The notes: generated from the sequence alone by a model not told the origin. Counted from the stretch's first letter, positions 52,079-61,536 are shown. The stretch is 64,000 nucleotides of DNA from Arthrobacter sp. JZ12 (GCF_035189165.1 NZ_CP045246.1:3038001-3102000), one strand, 5' to 3'. Numbers and translations: made by a program.

Positions 52079-52090
52079 AAAGCAGGCTTA
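52079..52090 (+). promoter_or_regulatory. TAAG-type element upstream of GlsB/YeaQ gene
   Basis: AAAGCAGGCTTA, 42 bp before the ATG at 52132 and preceded by a TTGCTT (52066-52071) 17 bp ahead of TAGTGT (52089-52094), so it may overlap a promoter. Confidence 0.45.
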
Positions 52091-52131
52091 GTGTCTTCGG
52101 GAAGGTACCACTCACACCTGAAGGAGGCATC

Positions 52132-52395
52132 ATGATTGGCTTTATCATCGCCGGATTGATTATTGGGGCGCTTGCCAGGCTCATCAAGCCCGGCAAGCAG
52201 AACCTGGGCTTGCTTGCGACCCTGCTGCTGGGACTTGCCGGATCGGTAATCGGCGGATTGGTCGCCAGCTTATTCCACACTGGCGGAATCTTCGAACTGA
52301 ACGTTCTTGGTTTCATCGTCGCAGTGATCGCAGCCGTCCTGCTCATCGGCGTTGCCGAAAGCATGGCGGGCCGTCGTCGCAGCGTGCGCCGGTAG
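52132..52395 (+). CDS. GlsB/YeaQ/YmgE family stress membrane protein
   Basis: 87 residues, three hydrophobic segments with the family's Gly-rich pattern: GFIIAGLIIGALARLIKPGKQ and LGLAGSVIGGLVASLF. Often called transglycosylase-associated, but activity is unproven; induced by envelope or osmotic stress in other bacteria. GGAGG precedes the ATG. It belongs to the TAAG-element group rather than to the pectin genes before it. Confidence 0.9.
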   Translation: MIGFIIAGLIIGALARLIKPGKQNLGLLATLLLGLAGSVIGGLVASLFHTGGIFELNVLGFIVAVIAAVLLIGVAESMAGRRRSVRR

Positions 52396-52412
52396 TACCT
52401 CAGCAACAAAGT

Positions 52413-52473
52413 CGCCGGTTGGTTGCGGGATCGTTGGGTGAACCCCACGATCCTGCAACGAACCGGCGTTTTT
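52413..52473 (+). terminator. Strong rho-independent terminator
   Basis: A long stem, CGCCGGTT...AACCGGCG, 26 pairs with three mismatches, followed by TTTTT (52469-52473). Confidence 0.85.
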
Positions 52474-52503
52474 GCGTCTGAGCCCGTTTGGGCCCTCCCT
52501 GAA

Positions 52504-53349
52504 TCAGGCGTTCCAGAGTCCGTAGGAGTCGGCGAGCGCCGAGATCTTCTGGGCGCGGGCAAGACGCGGCAGGTATGAGCCGTCGCCGACAACGGCCCCG
52601 GCAGCATGTGCGTCCAGAAGCTCATGCGCCCACTGGATCTCGGACTCGCTGGGCGAGAGTCCCTTGTTGATGGTGTCCGCCGCTTCGGGCATGAGGCAAA
52701 GCTTGCCGGTCATGCCCATCGAGGCTGTGACCTTGCATGCGGAGAGCAGATCCTCGCCGAGGGCTCCCACCGAAGGGCCGTCGATCGGACCCGGAAGCTG
52801 GCCGACGCGTGAGGCGACCACGAGCTTGGCGCGGGCGTATGCCAGGGCCATCGGGTCATCGGAAGCACCCGTGTCGCGGCGGAAATCTCCAACCCCGAAT
52901 GCGAGCCGGAAGGTACCCGGGGCACTGGCGATTGCAGTGGCATTCTCGATCCCAAGTGCCGATTCCACCAGCGCCAGCACCGGAGTGCCGGCCTGCAGTC
53001 GCATGGCGGTGTGAGTAACCTGTTCAGGCTTCTCGGTCATTGCGAGCATGATCCCACGCAGACCCGGCGCCTTGGAGAGGGCCGCCAGATCGTCTGCCCA
53101 GTAATCCGTTTCGATGCCGTTCACGCGCACCCAAGCGGTCATTCCGGTGGAGAGGGCCTCTACTACCCGCTCGCGGGCCTCCGCCTTGGACTCGGCGGGA
53201 ACGGCATCCTCGATATCGAAGACAACCGAGTCCGCTTCCGAGGCCAGTGCCGGCGCAAAGTTCGCTTCAGACGCCGCCGAAGCGAGCAGCCAGGAACGGG
53301 ACAACTTGGCGGGAAGCGCGGCAGCGCGGCTATTGCGAAGGGGGGCCAT
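52504..53349 (-). CDS. HpcH/HpaI aldolase / CitE-like lyase
   Basis: 281 residues. CitE-like TIM barrel: ADSVVFDIEDAVPAESKAEAR (metal-binding Glu/Asp), WVRVNGIETDYWADD, LALVESALGIENA (Glu) and FGVGDFRRDTG. The family cleaves or forms C-C bonds of citramalyl- or malyl-CoA-type esters. The frame continues to 53502 with non-family Arg-rich sequence; ATG 53349 is chosen. Single gene, substrate unknown. Confidence 0.87.
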   Translation of the reverse strand: MAPLRNSRAAALPAKLSRSWLLASAASEANFAPALASEADSVVFDIEDAVPAESKAEARERVVEALSTGMTAWVRVNGIETDYWADDLAALSKAPGLRGIMLAMTEKPEQVTHTAMRLQAGTPVLALVESALGIENATAIASAPGTFRLAFGVGDFRRDTGASDDPMALAYARAKLVVASRVGQLPGPIDGPSVGALGEDLLSACKVTASMGMTGKLCLMPEAADTINKGLSPSESEIQWAHELLDAHAAGAVVGDGSYLPRLARAQKISALADSYGLWNA

Positions 53350-53495
53350 ACGTAGAACCTTACGCAACGGGCGTCGTCGTAATCCAACGGCAGGTGCATT
53401 GCGACAGTAAACACTACGACCAAAAGCGGGCCCCCAGGCGAGCACCTGCACGCCCGATCCCACCCGCGATAGCCTTAAGCGGAAAGGGGATACCA

Positions 53496-53804
53496 ATGCC
53501 ACGCGCCAACAGCAGGAACGACGCCAGCGGGAGCGACGTCACCGCTATGTTCGTATGGCCGCGCCCACTGAGCCCGCAGGCGTTGAAGGCCATCAAGACA
53601 CTGCTTCTGGGCGCGCTGGTCATCATCGCGCTGGTGCAGATCGTTCCGTTCCAGGTGCTCGGCGGAATGGCTAACCACCTTTTCACCGTCCTGCTCATCC
53701 TGTCCTGGGTGGGCCCGGCCCGCCGAATGTTCCGCCGCCGCACCGAGGATCGGAACCCCGGCGAGCACGAACGCAATGAGGGATCGGCGCCGGACGAGAA
53801 GTAG
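53496..53804 (+). CDS. Small membrane protein, unknown function
   Basis: 102 residues. Soluble N-terminus, two hydrophobic segments (about 35-52 and 58-72), then a highly charged C-terminus (RRMFRRRTEDRNPGEHERNE). AAAGGGGA precedes the ATG. No family recognised. Convergent with the GH3 gene. Confidence 0.65.
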   Translation: MPRANSRNDASGSDVTAMFVWPRPLSPQALKAIKTLLLGALVIIALVQIVPFQVLGGMANHLFTVLLILSWVGPARRMFRRRTEDRNPGEHERNEGSAPDEK

Positions 53805-53807
53805 TTC

Positions 53808-56588
53808 TCAGGGCACATAAAGGTCGCTGACCGTCACAGCTCCCTCGAGCACCAACCGGATTGTCCCCGGTTCGTCGACGCCATCGAGAACGGTCAGCGG
53901 CACATCAACCTTCCCCGTAGCGCCGGCCGCAACCGGCACGGAGCCGCGTTCCCGCCAGGTACCGCCCGGGCCAGCGAACTGCACGCTCAGCCTCCCACCC
54001 GAACTCCTCACTACGTTGACCGTGACCGATCCTGGCAGGGCTCCCTCCCAGCCCCGGTAGAGCAGCGCAGCACGCTGCAGCTTGGGGTCTGCGATAGTGA
54101 CGGCGGTGCCTTCCAACGGTGTTTCGGGCACCAACAGCGCGTTGGACGATTCATCGAAGAGTTCGGCGCGCAGCCACGTACCGCGAGCACGCGCCGGGCC
54201 GGGCTCCCCGTCCACATCCAGCGTCACGGCAAGGGGCAGGTCCTCCGCCGAACGGCCCACCAGCAGGGTGTACTCCCCCGGTTCCACGATCAGCTTTCCC
54301 GCAGCCGGGCTGAAGGTGGCAAGCCTCTCAACGTGTACGGGGACGGCGGCAGAGCCGAGTTCTCCCGGCTGCAGCGTAATCCGCGCATGGCCCACCAGGT
54401 TCCGCCGCGGGTAGCCGGCCCGGTCGGCGGTCGCGTAGACCTGGACCAGTTCATGGATGGGGCGCTGCCCGGCATTGCACACCGTGACCGTGAGGACTTC
54501 ACCCGCCAGCTCAGCCGAAACGTACTCCACCTCGCTATAGCCCAGCCCATGCCCCAGCGGATACAGGGGTTCGGCGGTGCTGTAGTGGTAGGTGGAGCGG
54601 CTTTCAATGATGTCGTAGTCCAGGATGTCCGCCAGGTCCGCATCGCGTGCCCACCAGGTCTGGGTCAGGCGCCCGCGCGGTTCGTGGTCGCCGCTCAGGA
54701 CATCCGCCAGCCCACCACCGAGTGCCTGGCCGCCGTGTGAGGACCAGACGATTGCCGGCGTATCCGCCAACTCTCCCAGCGCGTAGGGGTAGGACGAAAC
54801 AATCAGCAGCACCGTCCGCGGATTGGCCTCCCGGACCGTCCTGATGAGCTCCTGCTCGCTGTGCGGCAGTTCCAATGTGGAGCGGTCAAGTGTCTCCCGG
54901 CCGCCCAGATGCGGGTCGTTTCCAACAACGACGACGGCGACATCCGCCGACGCCGCGGCCTCGCGCGCCGCTTCGGCACCGGAACGCAGCGTCCGCAGCC
55001 AGAACCGGTCGGCGTCCTGCTCGGAACCCGTAACCAGAGCCGCGCTGCCCGTGCCTTCCTCGACGCGGAGCCACTTGCCTGAGGCGATATGGCGAACCGC
55101 AACCGATCCGTCCACGGCCCGGTGCAGGGCAAAGGTCTCCTGCACGACCCACCCGCCGACGCGGTCCGCCGTGGCCCGCAGGTACCCTGTCTCACCGGAG
55201 ACGAAGCGGTCATTCGCCTGCGACTGCAGGGTGTACTCGCCGCCGCCCCAGTCCTTCAGGAGGAAGGACTCGGCCTCCTGCGGTACGGCGACTGCCGCGG
55301 TGACGGCCGCGGAACCCTCCGGCACAGAGAGGTACCGGTTGGTCCGGGTGCTGCGCAGGGCGATGACGTCGACTCCGTCTTCGTCAACAACGTTCCCGTA
55401 GCGCTCGCTTAGCCCCTGAACGATGCTCACCGGGTCCGCCGGGGTGCCGCTGTACCAGTCAGTCAGGACGCGCGAGCCGAGTGTACCGATCACCGCAACG
55501 GTTCCGGGTTGCTCTCCCAACGGAAGAAGCGGTGCACCCCCCACGCCTGCGTTGCGAAGCAGCACCACCGAACTACGGACGGCTTCCCGGGCAAGGGCAC
55601 CGTGGCCGGGGGCCATCAATTCGTCAGCCGAGATGGACCCGTAGACCCCGCCGCCGGGCAGGAACTCCCCCGTCCGTTCGCGGAGCGTGAGTAGGCGCAG
55701 TACCGCGGTGTCGATGTCCCCGATTGAGATGAGCCCGCGCTCCAGCGCTTCCTCGAGATAGCCGATCGACGGCGCCGGGTTGTCGCCGTCGTCGGTAAAG
55801 CTGTCGACGCCGGCCTGCAGCGCAGCCGCGTACGCGCTGGGTCCGTCCTCGAAGTACTTCTCGGCCGTGAACAGGGACGACGGCGCGCCGGCGTCCGTGA
55901 CAATCGCCAGCGTATCGCCGTTGCGCCACGTCCGCAGGTGACCCCCAACAAGGTCGGAAACATGCGCCGGGCGTCCGTTGACGAGGTTGTAGGACAGCAT
56001 GACGGCCCCGACGGCACCGGACTCGATCGCCGACCGGTAGGCAGGAAGCTCATACTCGTGCAGGACCCGAGCGGGAAGCTGGCTTGAGGTGACGTTGCGG
56101 TCGATCTCGTTGTTGTAGCCCAGGAAGTGCTTCAGCGTGGGCACCGTAAGCCACTGCCCAGGGTGATCCCCCTTGAGCCCCTCGCAGTAGGCTGTCGCCA
56201 GCTGCGAGGTAAGCCGGGAGTCCTCGGAAAAGCCCTCCTCGTTGCGCCCCCAGAGGGGGTGCCGCAGCGGATTGACCACCGGAGCCCAGACGTTCAGGCT
56301 CACGGTCGGATCGGACGCCTTTTTCGCGCGCATCTCCCTGCCGACAACACCGCCTATTCGGTGTAACAGTTCTTCATCCCACGCCGCAGCCAGCCCGACG
56401 GACTGCGGAAAGACAGTTGCTTCCCCGAGCCAGGCGACGCCATGCGCTGCTTCCGCACCAGTGTGGAAGGACGCAAGTTCGGCGGCGGGGATCTCGGGTG
56501 AATGCTGGTGCAGCAGCGAGATCTTCTCCGGAACAGTGAGGGCAGCGATGATGCTTTCGGGAGTGCGAGAGGGGGTGGTTTCGGCCAC
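53808..56588 (-). CDS. GH3 glycoside hydrolase with inserted beta-trefoil-like domain
   Basis: 926 residues. The GH3 TIM barrel has VPTLKHFLGYNN (Lys153, His154) and nucleophile Asp232 in AIVTDAGAP; the second domain has AREAVRSSVVLLRN and VVVGNDPHLGGRE. About residues 405-535 are an extra stretch with repeated RYLSVPEG, RFVSGETG and KWLRVEEG units, resembling a fascin/ricin-type beta-trefoil. An FnIII-like and a further beta domain end the protein. No signal peptide, so cytoplasmic. The start is GTG 56588; the longer frame to 57125 crosses the operators. Likely beta-glucosidase or beta-xylosidase on imported oligosaccharides. Confidence 0.87.
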   Translation of the reverse strand: MAETTPSRTPESIIAALTVPEKISLLHQHSPEIPAAELASFHTGAEAAHGVAWLGEATVFPQSVGLAAAWDEELLHRIGGVVGREMRAKKASDPTVSLNVWAPVVNPLRHPLWGRNEEGFSEDSRLTSQLATAYCEGLKGDHPGQWLTVPTLKHFLGYNNEIDRNVTSSQLPARVLHEYELPAYRSAIESGAVGAVMLSYNLVNGRPAHVSDLVGGHLRTWRNGDTLAIVTDAGAPSSLFTAEKYFEDGPSAYAAALQAGVDSFTDDGDNPAPSIGYLEEALERGLISIGDIDTAVLRLLTLRERTGEFLPGGGVYGSISADELMAPGHGALAREAVRSSVVLLRNAGVGGAPLLPLGEQPGTVAVIGTLGSRVLTDWYSGTPADPVSIVQGLSERYGNVVDEDGVDVIALRSTRTNRYLSVPEGSAAVTAAVAVPQEAESFLLKDWGGGEYTLQSQANDRFVSGETGYLRATADRVGGWVVQETFALHRAVDGSVAVRHIASGKWLRVEEGTGSAALVTGSEQDADRFWLRTLRSGAEAAREAAASADVAVVVVGNDPHLGGRETLDRSTLELPHSEQELIRTVREANPRTVLLIVSSYPYALGELADTPAIVWSSHGGQALGGGLADVLSGDHEPRGRLTQTWWARDADLADILDYDIIESRSTYHYSTAEPLYPLGHGLGYSEVEYVSAELAGEVLTVTVCNAGQRPIHELVQVYATADRAGYPRRNLVGHARITLQPGELGSAAVPVHVERLATFSPAAGKLIVEPGEYTLLVGRSAEDLPLAVTLDVDGEPGPARARGTWLRAELFDESSNALLVPETPLEGTAVTIADPKLQRAALLYRGWEGALPGSVTVNVVRSSGGRLSVQFAGPGGTWRERGSVPVAAGATGKVDVPLTVLDGVDEPGTIRLVLEGAVTVSDLYVP

Positions 56589-56616
56589 GGCGGCGGTTTC
56601 CGATCGATGGTTGTTG

Positions 56617-56741
56617 TTTAAGCGCTTGCACAGCGCGGTCCGCCCACCATGCTGACAGCAACCGTTGTGACGCGCAACACAAAATCCCTTGCAGCTTTTC
56701 CCGACATGCCCTAGCGTGGGAGTTCGTCGAAGCGCTTCGAC
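56617..56741. promoter_or_regulatory. Divergent control region with two AAGCGCTT operators
   Basis: TTTAAGCGCTTGCA (56617-56630) lies 29 bp from the GH3 start. On the plus strand, -35 TTGCAG (56689-56694), 17 bp, -10 TAGCGT (56712-56717), then a perfect 16-bp palindrome GTCGAAGCGCTTCGAC (56726-56741). Both fit LacI-type sites for the regulator at 60476. Confidence 0.78.
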
Positions 56742-56832
56742 ACTTTCGACTGACTGACATGCCGACGAGCGCACCTTCGACGCAGCTATCCGTGCGCCGT
56801 GCGGCGCGCTTGGACACAAAGGAGTGAACCAG

Positions 56833-58527
56833 ATGCCAGTCTCTTCAAACCGCCCCAACCCTTTTCCCGATGCTTTTCCCGATGCCGTCGCCCGAAAACC
56901 GCTGGGCCGCCGGTCCTTTCTGGGACTGCTAGGCGGAGCCGCCTTCTTCGCGGCCTCGCCGACGCTGTTGACCGGCTGCAGCGCAGGATCATCAGCACCA
57001 CAGGCGACGACGGCCGGAGGGCTGGCGGAGAGCGTGGCAAAGCTGGTGCCGAACCACATTCCGCTGAACCTGGTCGAACCGGACATCCCGGGCGTCAAGG
57101 GTTCAACGCCCGGCTTCACCAGCATCCCGACCGACCTGGTGAAGTCCGTTGCGAAAGCTCCGGGCAGCGGCGGAACCTACACGGCCATGACCCCCGCCTG
57201 GTGGGCGATCCCCCGCGGACTGCCGGATAACGCCTACTACCAGGCAGTCAACGAACGCCTCGGGGCAACCATCAACTTCCAGGCGAACGACGGCAACACC
57301 TACGGCGACAAGATCCAGACTGTGCTCGCCTCCCCAAAGGATGTTCCCGACTGGGTGGTTATCCCTTCGTGGAACATTCCGCCCCGCTTTGGACAGGCCG
57401 CCAAGGGCCTCTTCACCGACCTCTCCCCCTACCTCGCCGGAGACAAGGTCAAAAAGTACCCGAACCTCGCGAACATCCCGACCGCCGCCTGGAAGTACAG
57501 CTGCTTCGAAGGCGGGCTCTACGGGTTGCCCATGCCGACGCCGCTGGTCAACGATGCGTTCTTCTACCGGAAGGACCTTTTCGACGAGCTCGGCCTGGAG
57601 CAGCCCCGCTCCGCGGACGAGTACCTCACGATCGCCAAGGAGATCACCGACCCCGCAAAGAACCGCTGGGGCTCGGAGGATATCTGGAACGGCGCCCAGC
57701 TGATGTACGGAGTGGTGCCGAAGTGGAAGGTCGTGGACGGCGGGCTGGTCCACAAGTTCGAAACCGAGGAATACCGGGCGGCGCTCGAATGGATGGTGAA
57801 ACTCTTCGACGCCGGCGTGGTCCACCCCGACGCCGTCGCAGGCAACTCCCAGCAGGCAAAGCCGCGGTTCGAGTCCGGCGCAACCCTCATGACCGTCGAC
57901 GGTGTGGGTGGCTGGCATGAGGCGCTGGGACGCGTGCTTCCGAGCAATCCGGACTTCGTCATGCAGCCCATGGACTTCTTCGCGCCCGACGGCGGCGATC
58001 CAGTGCTCTACAGCGGTCAGCCGGCGGGCATCTTCAGCTTCATCAAGAAAACCGAGGACACAGCCAAGGTCGAGGAACTACTGGCCCTGGCGAACTTCAT
58101 GGCGGCACCGTTCGGCACCGAGGAGCACCTTCTCATCAACAACGGCGTCGAGGGTAAGCATTTCGAGCGGGACAGCAACAACATCCCGCAGATGACTGAG
58201 CTCGGCCGCCAGGAAGTCACCAGCACCTACCAGTTCCTCGTCAGCCCTCCGACGGTGAACTCACACGTCCAATACCCCGGCTTCGTCAAGGCCAAGACCG
58301 AGTGGGAAGCCCGCCAGGCGGAGTACGTCCAGGAGGATGCCTTCTTCGGCATGCAGATCCAGGAACCGCCGAAATTCGGTTCGCTGGGCGCCCCGTTCGA
58401 CGACCTCGCCAAGGACATTCCGCGCGGTCGGAAGTCCCTGAAGGATCTCGACGCCGAGCTCGCCACCTGGAAGCGCAACGGCGGCGACGAACTCCGCGAG
58501 TTCTACGCCGGTTTCCTCACCGCCTAG
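56833..58527 (+). CDS. Tat-exported solute-binding lipoprotein (LplA-type)
   Basis: 564 residues, long family-1 binding protein. Twin arginines GRRSFLGLLGG at 25-35 and a lipobox LLTGC (Cys49) show a Tat-exported, lipid-anchored protein. The body contains AMTPAWWAIPRGLPDNAYYQ and DWVVIPSWNIPPRF. ATG 56833 has AAGGAG 8 bp ahead; GTG 56824 would add MNQ. First gene of an operon with two permeases. The LplA/LplB/YtcP type commonly takes up complex oligosaccharides; xyloglucan pieces are suggested by the alpha-xylosidase. Confidence 0.9.
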   Translation: MPVSSNRPNPFPDAFPDAVARKPLGRRSFLGLLGGAAFFAASPTLLTGCSAGSSAPQATTAGGLAESVAKLVPNHIPLNLVEPDIPGVKGSTPGFTSIPTDLVKSVAKAPGSGGTYTAMTPAWWAIPRGLPDNAYYQAVNERLGATINFQANDGNTYGDKIQTVLASPKDVPDWVVIPSWNIPPRFGQAAKGLFTDLSPYLAGDKVKKYPNLANIPTAAWKYSCFEGGLYGLPMPTPLVNDAFFYRKDLFDELGLEQPRSADEYLTIAKEITDPAKNRWGSEDIWNGAQLMYGVVPKWKVVDGGLVHKFETEEYRAALEWMVKLFDAGVVHPDAVAGNSQQAKPRFESGATLMTVDGVGGWHEALGRVLPSNPDFVMQPMDFFAPDGGDPVLYSGQPAGIFSFIKKTEDTAKVEELLALANFMAAPFGTEEHLLINNGVEGKHFERDSNNIPQMTELGRQEVTSTYQFLVSPPTVNSHVQYPGFVKAKTEWEARQAEYVQEDAFFGMQIQEPPKFGSLGAPFDDLAKDIPRGRKSLKDLDAELATWKRNGGDELREFYAGFLTA

Positions 58528-58539
58528 GCGTGAACCGCG

Positions 58540-59541
58540 ATGACCACAACTGATCTCGCCAGTGACCGGCAGCGGAACGCGGGGCCCGACGGCGGTTCCC
58601 CGCCGGGTGCCTCTCGTCCAGTCCGGCGCAAGCTGGGCGTCCGTGCCCGCCTCCGCCGGGACCGCACGCTGATTCTGATGACGATGCCCGCCGTCATCCT
58701 CCTGATTGTCTTCGCCTACATTCCCATGCTCGGGAACGTGGTCGCCTTCCAGGATTACTCCCCGTTCATCGGGATCCCCTCGAGCCCCTGGGTGGGCCTG
58801 GACAACTTCGGCCGGGTCTTCGGTGACCCGGACTTCTGGAACGCTGTCCGGAACACCCTCGTGATCACCGGCTTCCAGTTGGTCTTCTTCTTTCCCGTAC
58901 CGATTGCGCTGGCGCTCCTGCTGAACTCACTGATACGGCCGGCGCTGCGTGCCACCATCCAGGCGATCGTCTATCTCCCACACTTCTTCTCGTGGGTGCT
59001 GGTCGTCTCGGTCTTCCAGCAACTGCTCGGCGGAGCAGGCCTGTTGAGCCAGACGCTTCGGGCCAACGGCTGGGACGGCATGGACATCATGACCAACCCG
59101 GATACCTTCCTGTTCCTGATCACCTCCCAGGCGGTCTGGAAGGACGCGGGGTGGGGCATCATCGTCTTCCTCGCCGCCCTGGCAGCGATCGACCCCGAGC
59201 AGTACGAAGCGGCAGCAGTCGACGGCGCGAACCGCTGGCGGCGGATGTGGCATGTGACCCTTCCCGGGCTGCGCACTGTCATCATCCTGCTTCTCATCCT
59301 CCGGCTCGGCGACGCGCTGACCGTTGGCTTCGAACAGCTGATCCTGCAGCGCGACGCCGTCGGCGCCGAAGCCGCAGAAGTTCTGGACACCTTCGTCTAC
59401 TACACAGGCATCCAAAACGGTGACTGGAGTTATGCGGCCGCCGCAGGACTCATCAAGGGTGTCATTTCACTGGCGCTCATCCTCGCCGCCAACAAGGTGG
59501 CGCATCTCTTCGGTGAAAACGGGGTGTATTCCAAGTCATGA
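58540..59541 (+). CDS. ABC transporter permease (LplB type)
   Basis: 333 residues. Soluble N-terminus of about 40 residues, then six hydrophobic segments; LGNVVAFQDYSPFIGI and the EAA loop EAAAVDGANRWRRMWHVTLP are typical of LplB/UgpA. Pairs with the next permease, which it overlaps by 4 bp. No ATPase gene is present in the cluster. Confidence 0.92.
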   Translation: MTTTDLASDRQRNAGPDGGSPPGASRPVRRKLGVRARLRRDRTLILMTMPAVILLIVFAYIPMLGNVVAFQDYSPFIGIPSSPWVGLDNFGRVFGDPDFWNAVRNTLVITGFQLVFFFPVPIALALLLNSLIRPALRATIQAIVYLPHFFSWVLVVSVFQQLLGGAGLLSQTLRANGWDGMDIMTNPDTFLFLITSQAVWKDAGWGIIVFLAALAAIDPEQYEAAAVDGANRWRRMWHVTLPGLRTVIILLLILRLGDALTVGFEQLILQRDAVGAEAAEVLDTFVYYTGIQNGDWSYAAAAGLIKGVISLALILAANKVAHLFGENGVYSKS

Positions 59542-60461
59542 CAACGATCATCAAGCCGGCCGCGCGTCGTCGTACCCCTCCCGCCCGGCCGGTGTGGGAA
59601 GAAGAGCCGAGCGCCATTGCCAAGGCGGGCAAAGTTGTCCTGCTCTCGCTGGTGGTGCTCGCGGTGCTGGGTCCGCTGTACACCATCGTGCTGACCAGTC
59701 TCTCCTCACAAGCCACCATCACCCAGGCCGGCGGACTCGTGATCGTCCCCGGCGAGATCACCCTCGACGCTTACCGGCAGATCATCAGCGGCGGCGTCGT
59801 GACCCGGGCGGTGCTGGTGAGCGTCGGAGTTACCGTCGTCGGAACGCTGCTCAGCATGGTGGTCTCAGTGCTGTGCGCCTACGGCCTCTCCCGGCCCGGC
59901 TCCTTTGCCCACACGCCGCTGCTGTTCACGCTGCTGATCACCATGTTCTTCAGCGCGGGGATGATCCCGTCCTACCTCCTGGTCTCCGGGCTGGGACTGA
60001 TCAACTCCTACTGGGCGCTGATCCTGCCCACCGCGGTGTCGGTGTTCAACATCATCATCCTGCGCGGCTTCTTCATGGGCATCGACCGGGGAATCCTGGA
60101 CAGCGCACGCATTGACGGCGCCAGCGAATGGCGGATCCTCGCCCAGATCGTTCTTCCGATGTCCAAGGCGGTCACCGCCGTCATCGCCTTGTTCTACGGA
60201 GTGGGCTACTGGAACGCCTTCTTCAACGCGGTCCTCTACATCAACGACAGCGCGAAGAATCCGCTCCAGGTGGTGCTTCGCTCCTACGTGCTGCAGGGGG
60301 TCACCGTCCCTGGCCAGATCGACGTCGGACAGGGTGCAGCGGCGTCACTGGCACTGCAGATGGCGGTCATCGTGCTTGCGATGGTTCCTATCCTGCTCGT
60401 CTACCCGTTCGTGCAGAAGCACTTCACGAAGGGCGTAATGATCGGGGCGGTGAAGGGATGA
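59538..60461 (+). CDS. ABC transporter permease (YtcP type)
   Basis: 307 residues with six hydrophobic segments. The EAA loop is LDSARIDGASEWRILAQIV and the end VQKHFTKGVMIGAVKG is a family hallmark. ATGA overlap with the preceding permease. The next gene, the LacI regulator, converges and begins at its far end. Confidence 0.92.
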   Translation: MTTIIKPAARRRTPPARPVWEEEPSAIAKAGKVVLLSLVVLAVLGPLYTIVLTSLSSQATITQAGGLVIVPGEITLDAYRQIISGGVVTRAVLVSVGVTVVGTLLSMVVSVLCAYGLSRPGSFAHTPLLFTLLITMFFSAGMIPSYLLVSGLGLINSYWALILPTAVSVFNIIILRGFFMGIDRGILDSARIDGASEWRILAQIVLPMSKAVTAVIALFYGVGYWNAFFNAVLYINDSAKNPLQVVLRSYVLQGVTVPGQIDVGQGAAASLALQMAVIVLAMVPILLVYPFVQKHFTKGVMIGAVKG

Positions 60462-60475
60462 ACCAATTGTGCCGA

Positions 60476-61474
60476 TCAGCGGGCGCTGGTAGTTTCCCGC
60501 TGCACCAGGCTGGGCACAATCAACCGGACCTCCACCGGCTTGTCCGAGTTGAGGCGGTCCATCACCATTTCGACGGCCGCGCGGCCGATGTCATGTGCCG
60601 GAATGGACACTGCGGTCCACGGCTTCGCTGCGGCGAGCGCAACGTCCTCCGGCGCGATGGCAACCACCGAGAGGTCCTCAGGGATGCGCAAGCCGCGCGA
60701 GGCCAGCGCCTGGGGCAGCAGCGGCAGCAGCGCCTCGTTATGCACCACGAGGGCCGTGACCGGATCATCACCACCGAGGACCGCGTCGAGCGCCTCGGTC
60801 AAGGCCGGGACAGTCGCTTCGCACGCACGCAGGACGGAACCGACGTCCGCGGCCGCGCATGCTTCGGTGAACCCCTTCCGTGCCCTGTCCGCGTAGGTGG
60901 CGTGGCGTTCGAGGGAGGCCGGCGGAGACCCGATGAAACCGATCCGGATGTGGTTCAGCTCCGACAGGTGACGCACGGCGGTGCGGGAGGCTGCGGCGAA
61001 GTCGAAATCGACGCAGCTGAGGCCGTGCGGGTCATCCGGCAACCCGATCAGCACGGCCGGCTTGCCCAGCCGGGCCAGGAGCGGGATGCGGGAGTCCCGC
61101 GCCTCGATGTCCATCATCAGGAGGCCGTCCACCATGGACTGCGACGTGACACGCTCCAGCCCGCCGGCGTCGTCCTGGGTGAGCAGCAGGACGTCCTGGT
61201 CAAAGGTCCGGGCGGTCGTTACGACGGCAGCAACGAACTGCATGACCACGCTGACGTTGACGTCCGCCCGCAGCGGCGCCATCAGCCCCAGCACGTTGGA
61301 CCGGTTGGAGGCCAGGGCACGGGCGCCGGAGTGCGGGCTGTAGTTGAGCTTTCGGATGGCTTCCAGGACGGCCTGCCGCGTTTCCTCCGAGATGGTCCGT
61401 TTACCACTCAGCACGTAGGAAACGGTACTCAGTGATACTCCCGCCGCACGTGCGACGTCGTTCATGGTGGCCAT
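60476..61474 (-). CDS. LacI family regulator of the oligosaccharide island
   Basis: 332 residues. HTH TMNDVARAAGVSLSTVSYVL, hinge PHSGARALASNRSN, effector domain IGFIGSPPASLERHATY. It diverges from the alpha-xylosidase gene; AAGCGCTT sites occur in that gap and before GH3 and the ABC operon, so it likely represses all three. Two half-sites CTTCGAC (61488-61494, 61498-61504) near its own start suggest autoregulation. Confidence 0.92.
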   Translation of the reverse strand: MATMNDVARAAGVSLSTVSYVLSGKRTISEETRQAVLEAIRKLNYSPHSGARALASNRSNVLGLMAPLRADVNVSVVMQFVAAVVTTARTFDQDVLLLTQDDAGGLERVTSQSMVDGLLMMDIEARDSRIPLLARLGKPAVLIGLPDDPHGLSCVDFDFAAASRTAVRHLSELNHIRIGFIGSPPASLERHATYADRARKGFTEACAAADVGSVLRACEATVPALTEALDAVLGGDDPVTALVVHNEALLPLLPQALASRGLRIPEDLSVVAIAPEDVALAAAKPWTAVSIPAHDIGRAAVEMVMDRLNSDKPVEVRLIVPSLVQRETTSAR

Positions 61475-61536
61475 CGGCCCATCCTAACTTCGACACGCTT
61501 CGACCCGCGACATTGGTCTTTCTCGGTGATTGTAGA

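Noticed and set aside
56589..57125. N-terminal extension of the GH3 gene up to 57125
   Set aside because: It would run through both LacI operators and the start of the divergent lipoprotein gene, and the extra sequence is Cys/Arg/Ser-rich and unlike GH3.
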